From: Acidobacteriota bacterium
GTDB taxonomy: Bacteria > Acidobacteriota > Terriglobia > Acidiferrales > UBA7541
Assembly: GCA_028876695.1 (NCBI GenBank)
Contig: JAGWRH010000049.1
Location: 1 to 25,572 of the forward strand
Length of the DNA stretch: 25,572 nt
Reading direction: 5' to 3'
A program made the position numbers and the translations under genes. This document shows positions 7,881-15,779 of this stretch, in pieces (position 1 is the first letter of the stretch; the number at the start of each line of letters is the position of its first letter). A model generated the notes under the pieces. The model made no database searches. It was given only the letters and a program-made list of their open reading frames with translations, and was not told the origin of the DNA.

Positions 7881-8180
7881 TTACTTTTTGGCGGCGAGCG
7901 CGTTCAGCGCCAGCGATACGCGCGACTTGTAGCGGTTCGCCGTGTTGCGATGCAGCGTGCCCTTCTGGATAGCTTTATCGATCGCGGAAAACGTGGCGGA
8001 AACGAGCTTCGCGGCCGCCGCCGCGTCGCCGCTCGCGATTGCAGCACGCATCTGCCGCAGCGCGGTGCGCACGCGCGTGCGATTCATGCGATTGATCGCG
8101 GTGCGCCGCTCCGTTTGGCGGATATTCTTCAGCACCGACTTCGACTTCTTCTTATGCTTTACCGGCGTGCCCTGTGGCAT
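7881..8180 (-). CDS. rpsT: 30S ribosomal protein S20
   Basis: S20 binds 16S rRNA early in small-subunit assembly. The 99-aa, highly basic protein has the S20 pattern: KHKKKSKSVLKNIRQTERRTAINR at the start, RTRVRTALRQM, the central AASGDAAAA-like stretch, and the C-terminal DKAIQKGTLHRNTANRYKSR, which is the most conserved part. Length is slightly above the usual 85-90 aa because of a short N-terminal MPQGTPV extension. GGAGAA (8190-8185 on the minus strand) is the Shine-Dalgarno for the ATG. The gene has its own promoter 35 nt upstream and an intrinsic terminator downstream, so it is a monocistronic unit. Confidence 0.97.
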   Translation of the reverse strand: MPQGTPVKHKKKSKSVLKNIRQTERRTAINRMNRTRVRTALRQMRAAIASGDAAAAAKLVSATFSAIDKAIQKGTLHRNTANRYKSRVSLALNALAAKK

Positions 8181-8214
8181 TCAGTTCTCCTAATCCGTAT
8201 GTAATGGAACAAAC

Positions 8215-8243
8215 AGAATAGCGGAGCGTTTCGCGGCTGTCAA
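8215..8243 (-). promoter_or_regulatory. Sigma-70-type promoter of rpsT
   Basis: On the minus strand TTGACA (8243-8238) is separated by exactly 17 nt from TATTCT (8220-8215). This is a perfect -35 and a good -10, giving transcription from about 8208 and a leader of about 28 nt before the rpsT ATG. It lies in the short gap between valS and rpsT. Confidence 0.75.
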
Positions 8244-8281
8244 TTTGAGGTGCTTGAGTCTTCCCGCGCTCCGGCGGCTGG

Positions 8282-11092
8282 CTATTCGAGCTGCCTGAGG
8301 CGGTCGCGAAGTTTCTTAAGCTCCAACTGGCGTTCCTCGAGCGTGGCGCGCAGCCCATCGACTATCTTCTCTGGAGCTTTGCTGACGAAGTTCTGATCGG
8401 CAAGCCGGTTTTGCTTCGCTTCCACGTCCTTCGCCAGCCGCTCCATTTCTTTCTTCAGCCGCGCGGTCTCCGCCTGTTTGTCAACGGCTTCGCCGTAAGC
8501 AATGCTGAGATCGAAAGCGGCGGTTGAGCGTACGATGCCGCTTGCCGCTGCGGCGTTACCGGCGTCGATGTGCCCCGCCATGATGCGCAGCTCGGAAAGC
8601 GAAGCGAGCCGGAGAATCGGGTCCAGATTTTCCTGCACCAGAGTACGGCGCATCGGACCGGTGGCGAAGAATTCCGCGGCCACTTTCTTCTTCGGATCGA
8701 CTTTCATTTCGGCGCGGATATTGCGTGCGGCCACCACGATCTCCTGCAGGATGGCCATTTCGACATCCGAAGCGGCGTCCATCCAATGAGGCTGCGGCTC
8801 CGGATATCGGTCGAGCGCGATGGAGCGGGCGCCTTCACGCTGCGGCAGCCGATGCCAAAGCTCTTCCGTCAAGAAGGGCATCACCGGATGAAGCAACCGC
8901 AGCGCGGCATTCAGCGCCGCAAAAATGTTCCGCCACGCCGCCACGGCGACCGCGCGATCGGCAGACGTCAACTGCGGCTTGACCCATTCGATATACCAAT
9001 CGCAAAAATCACCCCAGAAAAACTGATAAATCGACTGGCATGCTTCATGGAATCGGAAGCTATCAAGCGCAGCGCTCGCTTGCACGCTGACCGCGGCCAG
9101 ACGGGAAAAAATCCAGCGATGGGCGAGCGCTCCTTCGCCGGGAACCGGATACGGCGCTTTGGCGCGGATCTCCGGGGCAGCTAAATTCGCGAGCGTGAAT
9201 ATCCGTCCTCCCTCGGGCAGCGCCGCGGCAGGTTCCGAGGAAAGCCCGGTGGATTCGGCCTTCTCGAGATTCACGAACAGGAATCGGGCCGCATTCCAGA
9301 TCTTGTTGGCGAACGCGCGCGCGCCCAGAACCCGGTCCTCGCTCAGGACGATGTCAGTGCCCGGCGCGGCCATGCTAGCGAGCATGTAGCGAAGGGCGTC
9401 GGTGCCGTACTGCCGCGTCATCTGCAGCGGATCGACGCCGGTGCCTTTCGTCTTCGACATCTTGGCACCCTCGGCGGTGCGAACCAGAGAGTGCAAATAC
9501 AGGCGGCGGAACGGAATGCGATCCCTGGCGTCCGCGCCGCCGGTGAGATGCAATCCCATCATGATCATGCGGGCGTCCCAGAAAAAAAGGATGTCGTACC
9601 CGCTGACGAGCAGGCTGGTGGGATAGAACGCGCGCAGGTCGGGCGTATCGTCGGGCCAGCCGAGCGTGGAAAAAGGCCACAGAGATGAACTGAACCACGT
9701 GTCCAGCACGTCCGGATCCTGCGTAAGTTCGCTCGCGCCGCATTTCGGGCACTTCACCGGCACGCCGGCGGCGCGCGCATGGCCATCCACGATTTCGACG
9801 CCGGAGTGGGTCGCGGGAACCATTTCGCCGCACTCGCAATGCCAGATGGGAATGCGATGGCCCCACCAAAGCTGCCGGGAGATGCACCAGTCGCGGATGT
9901 TGTCGAACCATTGCAACAGGATCGTTCGCTGATTATCGGGAACGACTTCGATCAGCCCATCGAGCACGGCTTTCTTGGCCGGCTCGGCCAGCGGCTTCAT
10001 TTTCAAAAACCATTGCGTGGAAATGCGCGGCTCGACAATCGACTTGCAGCGATCGCAGACGCCCACCGCATGGCTGTGCTCTTTCACGCCTTCGAGCAGC
10101 CCGAGTTCCTTCAGGTCGGCAATGATGCGCGCGCGGGCGGCGAATCGCTCCACCCCGGCGTATTTCCCGGCGTTCTGATTCATGTGCCCGTCGGGCGTCA
10201 TCACGTCGATTTCCGGCAGGTTGTGGCGCTTGCCCACTTCGAAATCGTTGGGATCGTGAGCCGGGGTGATTTTCACCGCGCCAGTGCCGAATTCGCGGTC
10301 CACGTACGCATCCGCGATCACCGGGATTTCGCGGCGCGTTAGCGGCAGGACGACGCGCCCGCCGACCAGGCGCTTGTAACGCTCATCATCGGGATGCACG
10401 GCAACAGCCGTGTCGCCCAGCATCGTTTCTGGGCGCGTGGTGGCGACGACGATATATTCGCTCGATCCAGCAATCGGATACCGGATGCTCCAAATTTCAC
10501 CGGTACGCTCGTGATGCACCACTTCCAGATCGCTGATGGCCGTCTGGCAGCGCGGGCACCAGTTCACCATGTAGCGGCCGCGGTAAATCAATCCCTCGCG
10601 ATACAAGCGGAGAAACGCTTCCAGCACGGCGCGATAGAGCTTCGGCTCCAGCGTGAAATGCTCGCGGGTCCAGTCGCAGGAAGCTCCGAGGCGGATCATC
10701 TGGCCTTTGATCGCGCCGCCGCTTTCGGCTTTCCATTTCCACGCGCGCCGCTCGAACTCTTCGCGTCCCAGATCCTGGCGGCGCAGCTTTTCCTGGGCGA
10801 GCTGGCGTTCTACCACGTATTGCGTGGCGATGCCGGCATGGTCCATTCCCGGAAGCCACAGCGTGCGATTGCCGCGCATGCGATGCCAGCGAACCAGCAT
10901 GTCGATCTGCGTGTGTTCGAGCAGATGGCCGATGTGGATCGAGCCGGTCACGTTCGGCGGCGGCAGAGCGATGGAAAAAGCGGGACCATCGCCTGAATTC
11001 TCGGCTCGGAACAGCTTTTCTTCGAACCAAGTCTTGGCCCAGCGCTCTTCGATCTCTTGCGGTTCGTACGCTTTGGGAATTTCCCCGGGCAT
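8282..11092 (-). CDS. valS: Valine--tRNA ligase
   Basis: Class Ia synthetase that charges tRNA-Val and hydrolyses mischarged Thr. The 936-aa protein has HIGH at residues 53-56 (PPNVTGSIHIGHLLEH) and the second signature as KMSKT at 544-548. The editing insertion (about 190-340) includes TTRPETMLGDTAVAVHPDD and GTGAVKITPAHDPNDFEVG. Cys pairs in NWCPRC, CDRC and CEC...CPKC suggest a zinc-binding insertion of the kind known in some ValRS. The anticodon-binding domain (about 690-800) is followed by the ValRS-specific C-terminal coiled coil (about 870-936) that contacts the tRNA arm. Length is normal. The ATG at 11092 gives MPGEIPKAYEPQEIEERW, a standard start, and a promoter lies just upstream. 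It appears monocistronic. Confidence 0.97.
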   Translation of the reverse strand: MPGEIPKAYEPQEIEERWAKTWFEEKLFRAENSGDGPAFSIALPPPNVTGSIHIGHLLEHTQIDMLVRWHRMRGNRTLWLPGMDHAGIATQYVVERQLAQEKLRRQDLGREEFERRAWKWKAESGGAIKGQMIRLGASCDWTREHFTLEPKLYRAVLEAFLRLYREGLIYRGRYMVNWCPRCQTAISDLEVVHHERTGEIWSIRYPIAGSSEYIVVATTRPETMLGDTAVAVHPDDERYKRLVGGRVVLPLTRREIPVIADAYVDREFGTGAVKITPAHDPNDFEVGKRHNLPEIDVMTPDGHMNQNAGKYAGVERFAARARIIADLKELGLLEGVKEHSHAVGVCDRCKSIVEPRISTQWFLKMKPLAEPAKKAVLDGLIEVVPDNQRTILLQWFDNIRDWCISRQLWWGHRIPIWHCECGEMVPATHSGVEIVDGHARAAGVPVKCPKCGASELTQDPDVLDTWFSSSLWPFSTLGWPDDTPDLRAFYPTSLLVSGYDILFFWDARMIMMGLHLTGGADARDRIPFRRLYLHSLVRTAEGAKMSKTKGTGVDPLQMTRQYGTDALRYMLASMAAPGTDIVLSEDRVLGARAFANKIWNAARFLFVNLEKAESTGLSSEPAAALPEGGRIFTLANLAAPEIRAKAPYPVPGEGALAHRWIFSRLAAVSVQASAALDSFRFHEACQSIYQFFWGDFCDWYIEWVKPQLTSADRAVAVAAWRNIFAALNAALRLLHPVMPFLTEELWHRLPQREGARSIALDRYPEPQPHWMDAASDVEMAILQEIVVAARNIRAEMKVDPKKKVAAEFFATGPMRRTLVQENLDPILRLASLSELRIMAGHIDAGNAAAASGIVRSTAAFDLSIAYGEAVDKQAETARLKKEMERLAKDVEAKQNRLADQNFVSKAPEKIVDGLRATLEERQLELKKLRDRLRQLE

Positions 11093-11133
11093 GGCGTCCT
11101 ATGGATTTGAAGTTGCGCGGAAGCTAAACGATC

Positions 11134-11163
11134 AATATACGGGCAGGTCGCGCCGGGCGTCAA
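11134..11163 (-). promoter_or_regulatory. Sigma-70-type promoter of valS
   Basis: On the minus strand TTGACG (11163-11158) and TATATT (11139-11134) are 18 nt apart, each matching consensus in five of six positions. The implied leader is about 35 nt, too short for a T-box. The rest of the gap up to 11345 shows no gene or clear structure. Confidence 0.6.
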
Positions 11164-11345
11164 TTGGCGCCATCAGCGGCGGAATCATCGCATTGGTAGC
11201 TGTGGAATGCGCGGATCGCGGCGCCGGCTTGACGATCTATGGCAGATTCTTCAAAAACTTTCCTGACGGGCGATTCGTCTATGTGGACGGTTCCGCGAGC
11301 GCCTAATCAGGAATCAAATTGATCGCCGATCCAACTCCGCCGGGC

Positions 11346-11849
11346 TTACTCCTCGCGCATCCAAACCACTTTGCAGGATACCAGCGCTTTCCCGCGCGGG
11401 CCCTGTCCGCCAATGGGCTGCGGTTTGGTGACGATCGTCAGCGTGTCACCGTCGAGTTGAAACTTCCGGCGCTGCTCCGTACCGGTCCACAGCTCGTACC
11501 AGGCGACGTCGACCGTCGTGACCAGATACTCCCCCTCGACGCGGAATTTTCCGGTGTAGGCCAGCAACGACTTCCAAAGGTCGGAAAGATCGGAGTCGCT
11601 CGTCGGAATCTTCTTGCGATCGCCATCGCCGCCGATGCTGACCGTCATCATCCGTTGCCACGGAGTCAGAATCAGATATCCCTTGGGATTTTTGGTGCTG
11701 TAGGCCTCGGTCTTCCCCTGGTGGGTAACGGTGGCCTGCGAAGATACCAGCTTCCACACGCCGATAAGCGACTTCGCGTCGACAATTTCCTTTGCGGCCT
11801 CGTGCGCCGCCTCCGGTCCACTCTCTAGCACGCATTCTTCGACGGACAT
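11346..11849 (-). CDS. Lipocalin-like domain protein
   Basis: This 167-aa protein has no signal peptide and is probably cytosolic. From residue 28 it reads SLIGVWKLVSSQATVTHQGK, then PKGYLILTPWQRMMTVSIGG, YTGKFRVEGEYLVTTVDVAW and RRKFQLDGDTLTIVTKP. This is the pattern of the bacterial lipocalin-like family (GxWxLxS opening, PxGYLxYT strand, YxGxYxV strand, and a closing strand with LxI). Members form small beta-barrels of unknown ligand. A Shine-Dalgarno GAGGAGA precedes the ATG on the minus strand. Compared with the family core it carries about 25 extra acidic residues at the N-terminus (MSVEECVLESGPEAAHEA). It is not in an operon. Family call likely, function unknown. Confidence 0.75.
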   Translation of the reverse strand: MSVEECVLESGPEAAHEAAKEIVDAKSLIGVWKLVSSQATVTHQGKTEAYSTKNPKGYLILTPWQRMMTVSIGGDGDRKKIPTSDSDLSDLWKSLLAYTGKFRVEGEYLVTTVDVAWYELWTGTEQRRKFQLDGDTLTIVTKPQPIGGQGPRGKALVSCKVVWMREE

Positions 11850-12000
11850 GGCTTTCTCCTCAGTAGTCGCAATTCCCTGGATTTGGGGGCCGGTGGAGCG
11901 GACGACAGTTACGAGCCAGGTTGCAGCGGTTGCGTAGCTTTACGGCGGCCGCCGCGCGAGAGCCGGAGCCGCCGAGAATCGCTGCATCCGCAAATCTCGA

Positions 12001-12016
12001 TGTGATGAGGATCACA
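12001..12016. promoter_or_regulatory. Perfect CRP/FNR-like palindrome
   Basis: TGTGATGAGGATCACA consists of the half-sites TGTGA and TCACA separated by 6 nt, the exact geometry of a Crp-family operator. It lies about 150 nt upstream of the lipocalin-like start. No regulator of this family is encoded in the window, so the binding factor is unknown. Confidence 0.5.
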
Positions 12017-12045
12017 AAAACAAGCGCGGCTGTCCCTAGTACGTC

Positions 12046-12073
12046 CGTTTCATTCTGAAACGTACTGATGTAC
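12046..12073. repeat. Overlapping inverted repeats (possible operator)
   Basis: CGTTTC (12046-12051) / GAAACG (12057-12062) with a 5-nt spacer is followed at once by GTAC-TGAT-GTAC (12062-12073). Short spaced palindromes of this kind are typical of repressor operators such as those of TetR-type proteins. The assignment is inference. Confidence 0.35.
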
Positions 12074-12161
12074 TTCGACACCTAGCAGGAACGCCGCGTG
12101 GAGCTGGAACACACTGCGCCAATCGCGCGTTTTTCGGCCAGCATGCGCCGGCGGCCAGGAG

Positions 12162-14021
12162 TTACGACTTTTTGCTGGTTTCGTTCTGCAGGATGTTCTC
12201 AACGATCGGCTTGAGCAAGCCCTGCGAAAGTAGTTCTTGCAGCTGTGGCTGGAGCTTTTCGAGAACTTTCTGCACCACCGTATCCACCGTCTGCGGATCG
12301 GCTGGTCGCAGCTCTTCGTGCGACGCGCCGGATTTAAGCTCCGCTAGAAATGAAGGCGGGGGCGTGAGGAATGGAATGTGTGCGAGCGCCTCGCGATTCG
12401 GCGGGGGCATGGTCGGAATACGCTCATCAAAATTTTCGCCTGATGATTCCGATTTCTCCGATGCAGGGTCGAGCGAGAATTCGGCGGCTGCCTCCGGAAT
12501 ATCTGGCGCGGGCGCGAAGATCGAATGCGCGGGCGGGGTTTGCTCGCCGGGTACTCCGTATTTCACCGGTTCCGCGGATTCTTCGTCCACGAGCAGCGGC
12601 TCGGGAGTGACGTGCACAGCCGGGGGTTCAACGAGCGCCGGATCCTTGAACGCCAGCGGGGGCTCAGAATTTCTGGCATCGAGCTCGATCTCGCGTCCGG
12701 TAGCGGGGGAATCTGTGCCGAACACGCTTCGGTCTGCTTGGCTCGGGGCAGCATCTGTTTCGATTTCGGGCTCGTCTGCAAAGAACGATTGCTCGTTGTC
12801 CTGCCCGGTTTCGGATCCGCCATCCTCCAGCAGGATCGGCGATTCCGAATAGGAAGGCGCAGAAGATTCTTCCTCTGCCGCGTATGAAGCCGTGTCGCCG
12901 CCCGCAAACGAAGTTTCCGCTGGCGCCGAATGCTCGCTCGTTTCCGATTGCGGCACCGGCGCAGCCGATTGTTCCGCGGTCGGTGAAGGGAGCGATTGAA
13001 GCCAGGCGCCGCCCGGATTTTCGGCTTGCGCCGCTGCAACCGCATCGAGCCAGTGGCCTCCAGCAGCCGTTGAATTCGGCTCCGGCGGCGCGCTGATGTG
13101 GATCTCAGGCGCACTTTCGGCGGCAATTGATTGTCGCTCAATGTTCGGCTCGGAATCCTCGACCTGACGCAGCGAAAATGCCGGCGAGCCGCTGGCTGGT
13201 TCGTCCCTCGTCGCGGCTGGCGCTTCCTCGACTGGTTCCGGCGCGCTAACGTGCCGCGGCGGATAATCTTTTTCCGATGGGAAACTGATCGGCTCCAAAT
13301 CGTCTATCGACGCGATAGCGGCCTTATTTGCGACGTCCGCCGGGATTTCGAAATCCATTGCCGATCGCCGCCAGTCGCTGGCCGTCGATCCCGCGTCAAT
13401 GTCTTCCTCTTCGGCACTGGGATCACGCGGAACGAAAGGACCGGCGTGCTCGGCATTGGCCGTCTGATCGGATTCCACCGAGCGCTGGCCTTTACCCATT
13501 CCATAAACCAGTGCGGCTTCTTCGGGAGAGGGATCCGGAAATTCGGGAAGCGGCTTTGGCTCGGGCCGGGACGACAGATCAATCTTCGGCAGTTCCGGTT
13601 CCGGCGGCATCTTCGCTTCTTTTGCCTTCGCCATCTCCGCGACCACGCGAGGATTCCTCTCGAGCGCCGAAGTGACCATCGCAATCAGAGGATCGGGGGG
13701 AACGAACGGCTTTTTCAGCACGCCGTCCGCGCCCACGCGCCGCGCCTCTTTCTCATCCAGTGGATCGAACGCGCCGACCAGCAGAATCACCGGGACATGC
13801 GCGAAGCGCTCGTTTTTCTTCACGAATTCGCAGACTTCGTACCCGTTGCGGACGGGCATGAAAATATCGGCCAGCACCAGGTCGGGATCGACATCGGGGA
13901 TGCGCCGGACGGCGGCTTCGCCGTTTCCAACCGAGACTACGTTGATCCCGCGCTCTTCCAGCGCGAGCGAAACCATCTTCTGGATATTGGTGTTGTCGTC
14001 TGCAACCAAAATCTTCGGCAC
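12162..14021 (-). CDS. Receiver-domain protein with long disordered tail and no DNA-binding domain
   Basis: The protein has 619 aa. Residues 1-120 form a response-regulator receiver domain: acidic pocket Asp8/Asp9, phosphoacceptor Asp52 in LVLADIFMP, and Lys104 in GVLKKPF. The usual Thr/Ser switch residue (Asp+30) is Val82 in ILLVGAFDP. From about 130 to 560 the sequence is Pro/Glu/Ala/Ser-rich, strongly acidic and without recognisable domain. The last 50 residues (from DPQTVDTVVQKVLEKLQ) look like a conserved amphipathic helix pair ending in NETSKKS. There is no helix-turn-helix or enzymatic output. The start is the GTG at 14021, giving MPKILVADDN and supported by AGGGGA just upstream. The gene follows the BamD-like gene on the same strand, but a promoter candidate lies in the 138-nt gap. 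Confidence 0.85.
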   Translation of the reverse strand: MPKILVADDNTNIQKMVSLALEERGINVVSVGNGEAAVRRIPDVDPDLVLADIFMPVRNGYEVCEFVKKNERFAHVPVILLVGAFDPLDEKEARRVGADGVLKKPFVPPDPLIAMVTSALERNPRVVAEMAKAKEAKMPPEPELPKIDLSSRPEPKPLPEFPDPSPEEAALVYGMGKGQRSVESDQTANAEHAGPFVPRDPSAEEEDIDAGSTASDWRRSAMDFEIPADVANKAAIASIDDLEPISFPSEKDYPPRHVSAPEPVEEAPAATRDEPASGSPAFSLRQVEDSEPNIERQSIAAESAPEIHISAPPEPNSTAAGGHWLDAVAAAQAENPGGAWLQSLPSPTAEQSAAPVPQSETSEHSAPAETSFAGGDTASYAAEEESSAPSYSESPILLEDGGSETGQDNEQSFFADEPEIETDAAPSQADRSVFGTDSPATGREIELDARNSEPPLAFKDPALVEPPAVHVTPEPLLVDEESAEPVKYGVPGEQTPPAHSIFAPAPDIPEAAAEFSLDPASEKSESSGENFDERIPTMPPPNREALAHIPFLTPPPSFLAELKSGASHEELRPADPQTVDTVVQKVLEKLQPQLQELLSQGLLKPIVENILQNETSKKS

Positions 14022-14078
14022 GGCTGTCCCCTGGCGTTGCTGGTCCCCCGCGGGCGCACCTGCCCGCGTGCAACATCT

Positions 14079-14107
14079 ATTGCAACACTGCCCTGCGAGA
14101 GCGTCAA
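14079..14107 (-). promoter_or_regulatory. Candidate promoter of the receiver-domain gene
   Basis: On the minus strand TTGACG (14107-14102) is followed after 17 nt by TGCAAT (14084-14079), five and four matches to consensus. A short hairpin GCGGGC/GCCCGC (14051-14068) lies in the resulting leader just before the ribosome binding site. Confidence 0.4.
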
Positions 14108-14159
14108 CGAAGTCAACGCAGCAGAGTGCTACAGTGGTCAGTAGGGGTTAACTGCTAGG

Positions 14160-15776
14160 CTACCAAGGCACTACCTTGTGAAGGCCGCGCTTCTTCTTGC
14201 TGGTGGATTCGGATTTCGAATCGTTCTTCGAGGCTTTGGGCTGAGCGGATGCGTTGTTTGCCGTGGCAGCGGGTGATGCCGATTCCGGCTGCTGGTTCGA
14301 ATTTGCAGCCCCTGCGGCAACGGAGGTCGGCGGTTGCGAACCCGAGGACGTTGGCGAGGCGGCCGGCGGATCGGCAGAACTCGTAGTTCCTGTAGCCGCC
14401 GCGGAGTTTGATACCGCACCCGCCCCTGGATCGGCACCCACGCCGGATAATTCGCTGGGGCCTGCGGGTGCAGCGGCCGCGGGTGATGCCGAGGGCTCGC
14501 CCGCGGCAGCCGGCGCGCGCTGGCTGTTCGCATCCGGGCCGCCCGTCGAAACGATTTGTGCTCCGACTCCCGTCGTCGGCGCGTCCCCCGCCTGCGATTG
14601 CGGCTCAGCCGCGATAGGAATCGCCTCCCCGGCGCCGCCGTCACTGTCTGTCGCCGTCACCGGAACCGCCGCCACGTTAAATACGGGTCCCTGAGCGCCG
14701 CGTTTCAGAACGTCCGTGGCGGAAATGGCGTCATCCGGCGGATTCAGGTTCGGCTCGCCGGCCCGCGCGGCGTCGATCGTATTCGGCCGGGAGAACAACA
14801 TGTCCTTGGGCCACTGCATCACGAACAATTCGTGATGCTTCTTCTCGAACAGCTGATCCTGCTTCATGCGCGCCAGCGCGTGTGGGTCCGCGGACGGAAT
14901 CGCCAATCCCATTGACTTCAGCTCCGTCCTGGCCTCAGCCGCGTGAGACGACAACGGGTAATCCTTCAGGACTCGGTCGTAGCATCGCGCCGCAAAATCC
15001 CCAAACCGATTCTTGTCGTCTTCGTTCTTCGAATATTTCTTAAACTTCATGTAGATATCGCCGAGCATCCAGAGCGCATCGTCGGAATTGCTGTACAGCG
15101 GATACCGCTCGGAAATTTCCATCAATCGTGCCGCGGCGGCAGGATAATCCGGCTTGAGGTAATAGAAGCGGCCGATCTTGTACTCGCCATCGGCGATCAC
15201 TTCCTGCACGTTGCGCAGGTTCTGCGCCGCTTTGGAGATGAGCGGACTATTGGGGTATTTGAGGATGAAACTCTGAAATTCGTTTTCGGCCGATTCCGCT
15301 TCGGTCGGATCGCGATCGGACTTGAGCATCATGTGGTAGTGGCACATGGCCACCTGCATCTGCGCGTATTGCGCTTCGTCGAGGAACGGGAAGAAGACGA
15401 TGAAGCTCTTGTACGCGTCGATCGCCTGCGTCAGGTCCGACACTCCGCCTTCCTTATAGAACGAGTCCGCGATGGCCAGTTTGGCTTTGGCGAGATATTC
15501 GCTGTCGGGGTATGTGTTGATCAGCGTCTGAAGCTCGAGCCGTGCTTCGGTGTATTTGGAATGCTTCATCGAAACCAGCGCGCGGTCGTACAGGATTTTG
15601 TCCGGCTCCGCGGCTGCTTCGATATCGGTTTTGGCGGTCTTTTTCTGCTGCTTTTTCGGCCTTTCCTTGATGACTTTGATTTTCTGCTTGCCGTAAGCCG
15701 ATACGCCCATGGAGCCGGCCAGCGCCGCGAATAGCAGCGCCACCAGGCAATGCCGGGTTGTCATCATTTTTCGCAT
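14160..15776 (-). CDS. BamD-like outer-membrane assembly TPR protein with long C-terminal tail
   Basis: BamD is the essential lipoprotein of the outer-membrane beta-barrel assembly machine. In this 538-aa protein residues 55-280 are TPR repeats with the BamD/YfiO pattern: LYDRALVSMKHSKYTEARLE, LQTLINTYPDSEYLAKAKLA, DAYKSFIVFFPF, QSFILKYPNSPL and YDRVLKDYPLSSHAAEA. The N-terminus (MRKMMTTRHCLVALLFAALA) is a signal peptide ending near VSA-YGK, with no lipobox Cys in the normal place. After about 350 the sequence becomes Ala/Pro/Ser/Gly-rich and disordered, closing with a basic KKKRGLHKVVPW. E. coli BamD is only about 245 aa. The ATG lies 3 nt after the epimerase stop, so the genes form an operon. 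A generic periplasmic TPR protein is the alternative. Confidence 0.8.
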   Translation of the reverse strand: MRKMMTTRHCLVALLFAALAGSMGVSAYGKQKIKVIKERPKKQQKKTAKTDIEAAAEPDKILYDRALVSMKHSKYTEARLELQTLINTYPDSEYLAKAKLAIADSFYKEGGVSDLTQAIDAYKSFIVFFPFLDEAQYAQMQVAMCHYHMMLKSDRDPTEAESAENEFQSFILKYPNSPLISKAAQNLRNVQEVIADGEYKIGRFYYLKPDYPAAAARLMEISERYPLYSNSDDALWMLGDIYMKFKKYSKNEDDKNRFGDFAARCYDRVLKDYPLSSHAAEARTELKSMGLAIPSADPHALARMKQDQLFEKKHHELFVMQWPKDMLFSRPNTIDAARAGEPNLNPPDDAISATDVLKRGAQGPVFNVAAVPVTATDSDGGAGEAIPIAAEPQSQAGDAPTTGVGAQIVSTGGPDANSQRAPAAAGEPSASPAAAAPAGPSELSGVGADPGAGAVSNSAAATGTTSSADPPAASPTSSGSQPPTSVAAGAANSNQQPESASPAATANNASAQPKASKNDSKSESTSKKKRGLHKVVPW

Positions 15777-15779
15777 AGG

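Larger units (their letters stand above)
11850..12161. other. Noncoding interval with putative operator sites
   Basis: This 312-nt stretch lies between the lipocalin-like gene (transcribed away to the left) and the 3' end of the receiver-domain gene. I see no credible gene in it. It contains the CRP/FNR-like palindrome at 12001-12016 and the inverted repeats at 12046-12073, listed separately. A GC-rich imperfect hairpin near 12140-12160 (GCCGGC/GCTGGC on the minus strand) lies just after the receiver gene but has no T-run and is not a convincing intrinsic terminator. Confidence 0.5.

Noticed and set aside
11093..11345. Searched the region upstream of valS for a T-box riboswitch.
   Set aside because: The promoter at 11134-11163 leaves a leader of only about 35 nt and no T-box sequence or specifier hairpin is seen.
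13131..14144. Open frame of 337 codons opposite the receiver-domain gene.
   Set aside because: The receiver motifs on the minus strand are unmistakable; the plus-strand translation has no recognisable domain or ribosome binding site.
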